A program made the position numbers and the translations under genes. A DNA stretch of 41,070 bases from positions 1-41,070 of the forward strand of contig QXWX01000062.1 in the NCBI GenBank assembly GCA_009911175.1, read 5' to 3'. The stretch comes from Lachnospiraceae bacterium. Its GTDB lineage: Bacteria; Bacillota_A; Clostridia; Lachnospirales; Lachnospiraceae. Of this stretch, positions 16,065 to 23,640 are shown one piece after another. Position 1 is the first letter of the stretch. Each line of letters opens with the position of its first letter. Under the pieces are notes generated by a model. That model was not told where the DNA came from. It ran no database searches and was given only the letters and a program-made list of their open reading frames with translations.

Positions 16065-18071
16065 TTACTGAATTAATTCTAAATATCTTCTTATTTTGGC
16101 AAAGGGTCCCGCCAGCGGCACGATCTCCCGCTTTTCTCCAAAGTAATCGTATGCAAACACAATCGGCGTCCCGTCAGGCTCTTCGAACTTCTGTTCCGGT
16201 TCAAATGCCTCCCCCAGCATTTCCGTGCTGACAAAGGGAATCTCAAATTCCGGGAGATGCTCGTACAGGTTGGTTTCCAGACGGTATCTGCCGTCTTCCT
16301 CCTTCAGAGATACCGTGACGTGATGTTCCTTGTCAACCCGGTAATTTTCCTCGCAATCGCAGGGCTGCGCACCGTTGAAATACACATTTCCCCCTGTATA
16401 CACCGGAAGATGGTCATAATAGATATCCTTTCCCCAGTGATCCACTGCAGATTCCGGCGTGAATCTGGAAAAATATTCCTCCGCCGTGGGATAGCCGTCG
16501 TAAGGTCTGGTGCCGCACACGAACTGACACATTGCGGCCATGCCGCTGTTTTCTGCATATGCGGCCAGATCCTGCCGGCTCTCCTTCTGTACGAAGATGT
16601 TGTTGTAAAACCGGGCGTCCCCGTGAAGGATGGTCATAAACCCGGCTACCTCCGTGCGGTGGGGCACATGGTAGGGCGTATAGCGTGGCGTGGGGAGCCG
16701 GCGTCCCCCGTTGTCCGTTCCCTGTCCTACCCAGGTAAAGGAGCCGGTGATCAGGTTGTGGACAAATGCGATCCCCTGGGTGCTGATGCGGGCGGCGCAG
16801 TCGGAGAGCAGCAGGTTGTTGTCGATGAGGGTGGGGCCGTGGGACACTTCGATGAAAATGTCCTCCCCAAGGGCAAGCCCGTCCGCAATCTCTGTGCCCT
16901 TCGGCGGTACATTGTCGTGGAACAGATTCTGTGTGACCCGGGTGCCCTGTGCCTGCCAGTCCAGCCAAAGCCCCCGTGTGCAGTGGTGGAAATGGTTGCG
17001 GCGGATGGTCACGTCAATGGCCGCGTGCATTTTGATGCCCCCGATCTCGGCTCCGGCAAGGTTCTGCTTGTTGTTGATATGGTGGATATGGTTGTCCTCG
17101 ATCACAGAGAACACGCCCCCCAGATGCCCCACGATCCCAGTCTGTCCGCAGTCATGGATATTACAGCGGCGCACAATATGGGAGCCGATCCGTTCCTTCG
17201 TCCAGCCTTCCCTCTGAGCCTGGCAGATGGCGTCCCGCTCGGTCTGGGTGCCGTCCTTGTAAAGCCGGGTGGTCCATTTGTTTTCATTTTCCGGCTGCAG
17301 ATATTTTCCCAGAGAAATGCCGGAGCACTTGGAATGGGAAATCTCACAGTCCTCAATGATCCAGCCCTTTGACCAGTGGGGACCGACCATGCCCTCCTGA
17401 TAGGCGGTGGGCGGAGCCCAGGTGGTGGCGGCCTGCTTTACAGCAAATCCGGACAGGGTGATGTATCCCACTCCGGCCTGATCCGGGTAAAAGCAATTGC
17501 GGCGGACATTGATCTCCACATCCTCCGCATTGGGATCTGCGCCCTGAAAATTGGCATAGATTACGGTGTGGTCTCCGTCCTGTTCTGTATACCATTTGTA
17601 GATCGTAAAATCCGGATCCCAGGAACTGAGATATTTGGAAGGATGCGTTACATCTTCCAAAGAAGCGGCCTCGTACAGGGATTTTCCGTTTAAGTAGACT
17701 TCCCCGGTATGGGCAGGTGTGACCGCATTGTACCAGTCTCCCCGGATCACGGTGGTGTAGGGATTGTAGTTTCCAAACAGGCCGTTTGGAATCCGGGCCG
17801 TCCACACATGTCCCTCATAAGGCGTCCAGTGTTTGACAGGCTCGGCTCCGGTGATGACCGCCCCCAGAGGAATCTCGCTGCGGTATACGATCCGATGATT
17901 TTCGTCGGTGCCGCCGCAGAACGGATTCACATATTCACGGTAGATTCCGGGAGCAACGATCACTTCATCTCCGGGGCGTGCGATTTTGGCAGCTTGGCTG
18001 ATCGTGGGGAAAGGGTTTTCCTTTGTGCCGCTTCCTCGATGGGAAGCATTTGCAGATACATAATAAATCAT
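16065..18071 (-). CDS. GH120 beta-xylosidase-like right-handed beta-helix protein
   Basis: The protein has 668 residues from ATG 18071 (MIYYVSANASHRGSGT), with GGAGG nine bases before; an in-frame TTG nine bases upstream is less likely. The whole length follows GH120, typified by the Thermoanaerobacterium beta-xylosidase XylC. Shared stretches include 'IYANFQGADPN', 'VEINVRRNCFYP' and 'ATTWAPPTAYQEG'. The nucleophile Asp is Asp371 in 'GLWLDWQAQGT' and the acid/base Glu is Glu408 in 'IFIEVSHGP'. About 14 extra residues (PPKGTEIADGLALG) lie between them compared with what I recall of XylC. There is no signal peptide, so it is cytoplasmic. GH120 enzymes release xylose, and sometimes arabinose, from short oligosaccharides. 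It is divergent from an AraC regulator. Confidence 0.9.
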   Translation of the reverse strand: MIYYVSANASHRGSGTKENPFPTISQAAKIARPGDEVIVAPGIYREYVNPFCGGTDENHRIVYRSEIPLGAVITGAEPVKHWTPYEGHVWTARIPNGLFGNYNPYTTVIRGDWYNAVTPAHTGEVYLNGKSLYEAASLEDVTHPSKYLSSWDPDFTIYKWYTEQDGDHTVIYANFQGADPNAEDVEINVRRNCFYPDQAGVGYITLSGFAVKQAATTWAPPTAYQEGMVGPHWSKGWIIEDCEISHSKCSGISLGKYLQPENENKWTTRLYKDGTQTERDAICQAQREGWTKERIGSHIVRRCNIHDCGQTGIVGHLGGVFSVIEDNHIHHINNKQNLAGAEIGGIKMHAAIDVTIRRNHFHHCTRGLWLDWQAQGTRVTQNLFHDNVPPKGTEIADGLALGEDIFIEVSHGPTLIDNNLLLSDCAARISTQGIAFVHNLITGSFTWVGQGTDNGGRRLPTPRYTPYHVPHRTEVAGFMTILHGDARFYNNIFVQKESRQDLAAYAENSGMAAMCQFVCGTRPYDGYPTAEEYFSRFTPESAVDHWGKDIYYDHLPVYTGGNVYFNGAQPCDCEENYRVDKEHHVTVSLKEEDGRYRLETNLYEHLPEFEIPFVSTEMLGEAFEPEQKFEEPDGTPIVFAYDYFGEKREIVPLAGPFAKIRRYLELIQ

Positions 18072-18156
18072 AGATGACAACCTCCAGTCTTTGGTTTATA
18101 ATATATCATGATACTGCAAGGAACGATTGTTTTAAATAAGGATACAGACAAAAAAT

Positions 18157-18252
18157 ATAAAGATTCTGCCGGAAAAGCTGTCAGACTTTAAAATCTACTT
18201 TATGACATTTTTTAAGGAAGGCTCAGCCGGCAAAAGAGATAAAGATTCTGCC
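18157..18252. promoter_or_regulatory. paired 14-bp direct repeats, likely AraC-type binding sites
   Basis: ATAAAGATTCTGCC occurs identically at 18157-18170 and 18239-18252, 82 bases apart (close to 8 helical turns). A second shared word (GCCGG followed by AAAAG, with one extra C in the right copy) occurs at 18168 and 18226. Both lie in the 218-base divergent region between the GH120 gene and an AraC-family regulator, the expected place for its operator pair. Confidence 0.65.
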
Positions 18253-18289
18253 ACCAAAAACGCATACTGCAGAGTCTGAGAGAGGAACA

Positions 18290-19195
18290 ATGGAAGAGAC
18301 GTCAAAATTCCAGATTGACAAAACAAAAAAAGAAAGGATCATCTACCAGAACCAGCTGCTGCACTATGGACTGTACATGCCGGAACCGGAAAAATGCTAC
18401 TGGACGGACATTCCGTGGCACTGGCATGATGAGTTTGAATTTGGCTATATCGTGGGCGGCTCGATCCTGTATAAGACGAACCATCATGAGTACACCCTCC
18501 GCAGAGGAGACGGCATCTTTATCAATTCCGGTACGCTGCATTCACTGCATCGGCAGGAGGCGGCGGAAGAGATGGCGCTGTGTTCCCAGTTTTTTGACCG
18601 GTCTTTCCTGGCAGGCAGTTCCGGCAGCATATACGACCTGAAATACATGATGCCCGTGCAGGAACGAAAGCGATTGGATGCCAGGCCCCTGTATCAGGGA
18701 AATCCATCAGATGCGGTATTTTTGGAGAGACTGCGGGAGGGCATCCGGCTCAGTCAGGAAAAGGCACCTTTTTTCGAATTGCGTGTCAGAAGCCTTTTTT
18801 CCGAACTTTGGGAGACGGTGTATTCCTGGGCAATGGAAGGCAGAGAAGAAGACAGTGCATTTGATTCGGAAGAGGATGAAAGGATCAAGAAAATGCTTTC
18901 CATGATCCGGGAGAATTACAGTGAAAAGATAACCGCGTCCATGCTGGCAGATGCGGTGCATATCAGCGAGCGGGAATGCTACCGTGTCTTTCGGAAAATA
19001 CTGGGTATCACGCCCGGGGAATTTCTGGTCTCAATACGGCTGCAGAAGGCCCAGGAGCTTTTGTGGAACACAGACCAGAGTATCCTGGAGATCGCCCTGG
19101 AGACCGGGTTTGGGACCGGCAGCTATTTCTGTAAGATTTTCAAAGAAAATCATCATATCACGCCGAACCAGTACCGCCGGCTGAAAAGAAAATAA
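18290..19195 (+). CDS. AraC-family regulator with N-terminal cupin
   Basis: The protein has 301 residues. An N-terminal cupin sugar-binding domain ('WHWHDEFEFGYIVGG' and 'LRRGDGIFINSGTLH', residues ~40-85) precedes an AraC double HTH at ~200-300 ('ITASMLADAVHISERECYRV', ending 'YFCKIFKENHHITPNQYRR'). This is a classical sugar-responsive activator. It lies head-to-head with GH120 and is the best candidate for the 14-bp direct repeats in the shared spacer. GAGAGAGG precedes the ATG. Confidence 0.9.
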   Translation: MEETSKFQIDKTKKERIIYQNQLLHYGLYMPEPEKCYWTDIPWHWHDEFEFGYIVGGSILYKTNHHEYTLRRGDGIFINSGTLHSLHRQEAAEEMALCSQFFDRSFLAGSSGSIYDLKYMMPVQERKRLDARPLYQGNPSDAVFLERLREGIRLSQEKAPFFELRVRSLFSELWETVYSWAMEGREEDSAFDSEEDERIKKMLSMIRENYSEKITASMLADAVHISERECYRVFRKILGITPGEFLVSIRLQKAQELLWNTDQSILEIALETGFGTGSYFCKIFKENHHITPNQYRRLKRK

Positions 19196-19211
19196 GAAAC
19201 TGCCCCGGCGT

Positions 19212-19478
19212 TCATTTCCTCCGGGCCTGTACAATCCGCCTGGCCTTTTCGCTATCGTCCTTATGGACATAGAAGATATATTCATACATCAGACCAGGAT
19301 TTTCGCCAAAGCTTCCCGTACGGGCCCTGGAGCCTGCATCCGCAGGAGCCGGGCTCTTTCGGTTGATCACCTTTACGGAATAGTCAATCCCGTTTTGCGC
19401 CAGTAAGCTGCGGATCTCGCTCTGCTCCTGCATGGAATAGGTGATATAGGCTTCTCTACGGTTGAAAAGGGTAATCAT
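19212..19478 (-). CDS. small conserved protein, DUF2007-like
   Basis: The protein has 88 residues, with AAGGAGG before the ATG and a near-consensus promoter upstream. 'YITYSMQEQSEIRSLLAQNG' followed by IDYSVKVIN and the C-terminal 'YEYIFYVHKDDSEKARRIV' give the beta-alpha-beta pattern of DUF2007-type putative signal-transducing proteins. No function is established. It stands alone between two plus-strand genes and ends 16 bases from the AraC stop. Confidence 0.65.
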   Translation of the reverse strand: MITLFNRREAYITYSMQEQSEIRSLLAQNGIDYSVKVINRKSPAPADAGSRARTGSFGENPGLMYEYIFYVHKDDSEKARRIVQARRK

Positions 19479-19524
19479 GGTTTTCCTCCTTATCTCTTTG
19501 CCACTTCATGCATCTTTTCATTCC

Positions 19525-19553
19525 AGTATAGACGGATTGGCAGAGTCTGTCAA
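19525..19553 (-). promoter_or_regulatory. promoter of the DUF2007-like gene
   Basis: In minus reading: TTGACA (19553-19548, perfect), 17-base spacer, TATACT (19530-19525). Confidence 0.75.
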
Positions 19554-19592
19554 ATCCTTGCGAAGGGAGCCGGCGTTTTTATCCTGTTTGTC

Positions 19593-19621
19593 TTGTGATG
19601 GAACTCCGGATAAGATATAGT
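19593..19621 (+). promoter_or_regulatory. promoter of the pRiA4b ORF-3-like gene
   Basis: TTGTGA (19593-19598), 17-base spacer, TATAGT (19616-19621), about 34 bases before the ATG at 19656. Confidence 0.6.
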
Positions 19622-19655
19622 AAAAACAAAAACGGATAAAGTAAGGAGATTACCC

Positions 19656-20456
19656 ATGGCAAAACAAAAGAAGACCCCCGCGATTCAAATCCCAACCGGC
19701 GATGCCGAAATCATCTGCCGGGATTTTGAAGCGTTCTGCAAGTATCTCGTTGAGCATAAAGCAAAGCTTTCTAAAACCACCGCACATATCGGAAAAAAAG
19801 ATTGCTTTGAACTGAACAGGCTTTTCCATCGAAAAGAAGAATATGAAAAAGCGACCCGGTTTCAGAAGTATTATCCTGTGATTCACTTTTTTTACTACGC
19901 TGCCTTAAAGTATCATATCCTGGAGTTAAACGCGGCGGAAACCGGTATGGTGTATGGCAGGAACTATACCCTGTTCCAAAATGCTCCCATATTGGAGCGA
20001 TATACGCTGTTCCTTCTCAATTTCCTGTATGATGTAAATTTTTTACATTACAAGTATGCCCCATCTCATATCCGGCCATTCTTCCAATGGTATGAAACAA
20101 CAAAACCCGAGACAGGAAACGTATATCAGTGTATGTATGAGGTGTTTCCCTCTGAGTATTCTTCCGAAAGGGGAATCACGGCTCATCTGGAAGAACTTCG
20201 TCTGATCAGGATACAGAGAAAAGGGGAGATGGAAGCGGTGTTTGTTCCTTGGGAAATCGAAGTGCTTCCTGCTCTGAATGCAGTTTTCCGTCTGTATCAT
20301 GAGATCCATATCAGAGAAGAAGGCCTATGGGAGAAAGAGAAGAAAATAGAAAGTTTCTTTCTCAAATCAATGGATGTTTTGGAGCCTGGTCAAAAAAATA
20401 TACATTGTCAGAGATTTTTATGCCGGCTCAGATTGAGATTTTGGATCAGACCGTAG
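19656..20456 (+). pseudogene. pRiA4b ORF-3-like protein, N-terminal half (frameshifted)
   Basis: An AAGGAG ribosome site precedes the start. The first ~245 residues are a helical N-terminal domain of unknown role. At A7 (20392-20398) the in-family frame is lost, and the last ~20 residues (NIHCQRFLCRLRLRFWIRP) are missense up to a stop. The continuation is in the -1 frame, beginning KKYTLSEIFMPAQIEIL. One extra A would restore a single protein of about 415 residues ending at 20902. Either the gene is a recent pseudogene, the base is a sequencing or assembly error, or translation slips at A-AAA-AAT, which has the form of a -1 slippery heptamer. Confidence 0.75.
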
Positions 20457-20902
20457 ATCTGGAAGTCAGTATGAGACATTGTGACTGCAGCCGCACCATC
20501 CGGATGAATCAGAGGAACTCCCTGTATGACCTGCATATGATGATCCAGGAAGCGTTCAACTTTGACAACGACCATCTATATGAATTTTATGTCGGGAAAG
20601 AGCCATTACAGAAAACATACTCCATCCCGGAAGCTATGAGTTCGAGAGAGACAGAGTCCGTATATGAGACGGCATTGGGAAAACTGTCTCCTAGAAAAGG
20701 GAAGAAATTTACCTATCTGTTTGATTTCGGAGATTCCTGGTGGTTTGAAATCAAGGTGGTCAAAATTGCAGACGGATCGGTGTCACAGCCTGTGATAGTC
20801 AAGTCGAAAAACCCGGCGCCGATGCAATACCCCATGTGGGATGTGGAATATGATGAAGAGTATGACGAAGACTACGATGAAGATTACGATGAGGAAGAAT
20901 AG
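20327..20902 (+). pseudogene. pRiA4b ORF-3 domain, C-terminal half (frameshifted)
   Basis: From about 20392 this frame carries the pRiA4b ORF-3 fold (PF07929 type): 'SRTIRMNQRNSLYDLHMMIQ' then EAFNFDNDHLYEFYV and 'FTYLFDFGDSWWFEIKV'. It ends in a strongly acidic repeat tail (YDEEYDEDYDEDYDEEE). The nominal ATG at 20327 is without a ribosome site and overlaps the upstream half out of frame, so this is not an independent gene. The family is widespread on plasmids and chromosomes with unknown function. Confidence 0.75.
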
Positions 20903-20930
20903 GATATAGAAAAAATTTGGCAGCCATTTG

Positions 20931-20998
20931 AAACAGCAGCAATCAAAAATGCAGACCCGGCAAACCTGAAACGTCTGTTTTTCGATTGCTGCTGTTTT
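20931..20998 (+). terminator. long-stem hairpin after the pRiA4b-like gene
   Basis: AAACAGCAGCAATC (20931-20944) pairs perfectly with GATTGCTGCTGTTT (20984-20997). The inner arms continue (AAAA/TTTT, AGAC/GTCT). The T-run is short (4), so it is a moderate terminator. Confidence 0.55.
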
Positions 20999-21013
20999 GG
21001 ATACCATCGTATG

Positions 21014-21042
21014 CAGAAAAGCCGCCAGCGGCAGGTTTTCTG
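21014..21042 (-). terminator. intrinsic terminator of the AraC gene at 21093-22223
   Basis: In minus reading GCCG-CTGG-CGGC is followed by TTTT. Outer arms CAGAAAA/TTTTCTG extend the stem. It lies 50 bases past the gene's stop. Confidence 0.6.
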
Positions 21043-21092
21043 TATATCCGTGTATGTAAAAAAGGGAGACAGATTTTTCGCACTATCAGAAA

Positions 21093-22223
21093 TCAATTCA
21101 CCTGGGCCATGGGCTGGAACAGATCCTCCGCGCTCTGGTGCTTCTTTCGGTATTCCTGGGGCGACATCTGGTATTCCGAACGGAAGATCCGCGAAAAATG
21201 ATCTGCCGAATTGTAGCCCACGCACTCTGCGATCTCGCTGATCTTCATTTTCGTATTGATCAAAAACGAGGTGGCATCGGCCATTCTGAGCTGCTTGATC
21301 AGCGCTGTAAAGCCGCAGCCGGTATTCTGCTTGATCAGCGTACTCAGATGGGGCTCACTGTAGTGGAAAAATTCTGCCAGCGACGCCAGCGTCAGCGTCT
21401 GGTAATTGTGCTGGATGTACTGTAGGATCAGAGAAAAATCCGTTCCAAGTTGGTAATTGTAGAACTGCACCGTTTTACTGTAATCCCGCAGCAAATGTGA
21501 AAAAAACAGGTGAATCCAGTTGATTGCGTTGCTGTTGCTGAACGTATCCTGTTTGTAGCACTCGGCCATGGCGTTTCGGACGATGATCTTCAGCCAGTGG
21601 ATATCGTCGGAGTAAAACAGCAGGTAGTTGGAGTGGGCGTCCCCCTGCAGGATCGTGCGGAAAAAGTGGGAGAGCAGGTTTTTCTGCGACATCAGGGAGA
21701 AAAAAGTCGTGTTAAACGTACTCTTCCGGATCATGATCGTGAATACAACGGATTCGTCGTCATTGATGATCACGTCATGCTTAGAGGAGGGCGCAATGAT
21801 ACACAGCTCTCCGGCCTTTAAAACTCTCTGCTCATTTTCAAATGCCAGATCGCATTCCCCGGAGGCGACGAAGTTGATCTCAAAATAATTGTGCGTATGT
21901 TTGTACGGCCGAGTATAACGGGGATGCCGGATGATGTAGACGTCCCGTGCCAGAGGGATGATATCATGCTCCGGAACATCGGAGGAGACGGACTGGCATG
22001 GAGTCAGCGCAAGGACAAAGGAATTGACAGCCTTGTCAAATTCCTCATCCGTCAAATCTCCGAACATTTTATTCACGGGAAGCTCAGGGGGAGGAGTCTG
22101 GGACATCATCCCCTTGCGGAACAGATAGTCCGTCATTTCCGGAAACTGCATCCGGCTTCCCGTTCGTTTAAAGTAGTCTTGCAGGTGATACTGAAATTCA
22201 CCGTAGGTTATATAGTATGGCAT
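21093..22223 (-). CDS. AraC-family transcriptional regulator (cupin + HTH)
   Basis: The protein has 376 residues from ATG 22223 (MPYYITYGEFQYHL), with GGAGG four bases upstream; the in-frame ATG 69 bases earlier has no ribosome site. A cupin-like sensor ('HTHNYFEINFVASGECDLAF', ~residues 115-135) follows a ~100-residue N-terminal extension. The AraC HTH pair is at ~280-370 ('LTLASLAEFFHYSEPHLSTL', 'ADHFSRIFRSEYQMSPQEYR'). It lies just downstream of and parallel to the LacI gene, 88 bases apart, so the two may be co-transcribed and both act on the isomerase-transketolase unit. Confidence 0.88.
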   Translation of the reverse strand: MPYYITYGEFQYHLQDYFKRTGSRMQFPEMTDYLFRKGMMSQTPPPELPVNKMFGDLTDEEFDKAVNSFVLALTPCQSVSSDVPEHDIIPLARDVYIIRHPRYTRPYKHTHNYFEINFVASGECDLAFENEQRVLKAGELCIIAPSSKHDVIINDDESVVFTIMIRKSTFNTTFFSLMSQKNLLSHFFRTILQGDAHSNYLLFYSDDIHWLKIIVRNAMAECYKQDTFSNSNAINWIHLFFSHLLRDYSKTVQFYNYQLGTDFSLILQYIQHNYQTLTLASLAEFFHYSEPHLSTLIKQNTGCGFTALIKQLRMADATSFLINTKMKISEIAECVGYNSADHFSRIFRSEYQMSPQEYRKKHQSAEDLFQPMAQVN

Positions 22224-22310
22224 AATACCTCCCAGTTGTGTATAAGCAGAAAAAATGTGCTGCCAGTATATTTCCATTATAGCAGATGGCATCTCTTTTG
22301 CAAGGAAAAA

Positions 22311-23324
22311 TCATTTTGCGGCTACAGAGCGCCGCCGAACCAGCTCCGTACCGAGCCGGATTTTTTCCATCGGCGCCCCCGGCTGCTCCAGCCGCGTCAT
22401 GAGGCGGGAAACGGCAGCCTCCCCCATGGACTGCTTGGGCACCCGTATGGTGGTAAGGGACGGCTCGATGACGGTGCAGAAAGGAATATCGTCAAACCCG
22501 ACCACCGCCACATCATCCGGAATCCGGTACCCCATCTTTTTAAAGGCTTTCATGGCGCCTAAGGCGATCCAGTCGTTGTCCGCAAAGTAGGCCGAAGCGG
22601 TGGGCGTCCCGGCCTTCAAAAGCTCCAGCATATCGCTGTAAGCGCCATCCATGGACGGGGGCAGCCGGTGGACGATGGAGCTGGAGGTGGACAGGCCGTG
22701 GGTGCGGAGCGCCTTGTAAAAACCGTCCTGCCGTTCGTTAAAGTTGCTGATCGGATAGAAGGAATGCAGGTAACCGGGCTGGCAGCGGGTACGTTTGATC
22801 AGGTGGCTGACCGCCTGGAACGCCCCCAGGACATTGTCCATCAGCACACAGTCGCAGGCAATCCCTTCCATGGATGTATCCAAAAAGATCACCGGAAAAG
22901 GCAGATGGGAAAAATGGGTATAATCCTCCGGCATCATCTCGGTACCAAGCAGGATCATGCCCACACAGTCAGAGAACTGGATCTCCTCGATCTCCCGTTC
23001 CAGCTCCGAGTCCTCATACAGATAAGTCACCTTCATCCGAAATTCCGCTTTTTTGCAGCCGGAGGCAATCCCCTCCGAAACCTGGGAAAAGAACGGCGTG
23101 TCCCCCACCACGGCGCCGTGCTTTTTATAAATACAGAAATAGACCGTTCCGGAGGCCCTCTTTTTCTCCGAGATCCTTGTAAAATCATAGCCGTACTTTT
23201 CTGCGGCATCCAGCACCCGTTTGCGGGTCTCTGTGCTGACCCCGTGCCGGCCGTTTAAGGCAATGCTGACAGCGGCCGGCGATAAATTCAGTTTTTCTGC
23301 GAGTTCTTTTGCGGTAATCTTCAT
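22311..23324 (-). CDS. LacI-family transcriptional regulator
   Basis: The protein has 337 residues, the standard LacI/PurR length. The N-terminal HTH is 'ITAKELAEKLNLSPAAVSIA' with LNGRHGVSTETRKRV (hinge helix region ~50-60). A periplasmic-binding-protein-like effector domain follows ('DNDWIALGAMKAFKKMGYRI' then PDDVAVVGFDD). It is divergent from the isomerase - transketolase - kinase genes across 316 bases that contain palindromic AATTTAGT sites, and is probably their sugar-responsive repressor. AAGGAG precedes the ATG. Confidence 0.92.
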   Translation of the reverse strand: MKITAKELAEKLNLSPAAVSIALNGRHGVSTETRKRVLDAAEKYGYDFTRISEKKRASGTVYFCIYKKHGAVVGDTPFFSQVSEGIASGCKKAEFRMKVTYLYEDSELEREIEEIQFSDCVGMILLGTEMMPEDYTHFSHLPFPVIFLDTSMEGIACDCVLMDNVLGAFQAVSHLIKRTRCQPGYLHSFYPISNFNERQDGFYKALRTHGLSTSSSIVHRLPPSMDGAYSDMLELLKAGTPTASAYFADNDWIALGAMKAFKKMGYRIPDDVAVVGFDDIPFCTVIEPSLTTIRVPKQSMGEAAVSRLMTRLEQPGAPMEKIRLGTELVRRRSVAAK

Positions 23325-23458
23325 CTAAAATCTCCTTCATAATTCAGCGGCAGGTTTTCCTTACTTTTGTTTCGATTCACAGCCAGATAAAAACTGCCAA
23401 TCCGCTTTTTACAAGCTGCGTTTGACGAATCTGACTGCCGTTTTTTATCCGACTGTGA

Positions 23459-23571
23459 ATTGTAACGTGTTTTTACAATCAGTATGCATGATTTACCTGA
23501 GAAATGCAATAGAAGTACATGAAATTTAGTGATAATTTAGTTAAAAATACTAAATTATCGGATGCAATTTA
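23459..23571. promoter_or_regulatory. palindromic sites in the LacI-isomerase spacer
   Basis: GATAATTTAGT (23531-23541), a 7-base centre, and ACTAAATTATC (23549-23559) form a perfect inverted repeat. Further AATTTAG half-sites lie at 23523 and 23565. A second inverted repeat, ATTGTA-N9-TACAAT, spans 23459-23479. They are the likely operators for the adjacent LacI protein (and perhaps the AraC protein). No consensus promoter for the isomerase is obvious. Confidence 0.55.
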
Positions 23572-23640
23572 GAAAATAATGGATTATGATTACTTTAGAT
23601 TCAAGAAGGCATTGGTTACATATTAACGGAGGAACAGAAA

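Noticed and set aside
16257..17372. 371-codon plus-strand frame opposite GH120
   Set aside because: Antisense shadow of a gene with near full-length family agreement.
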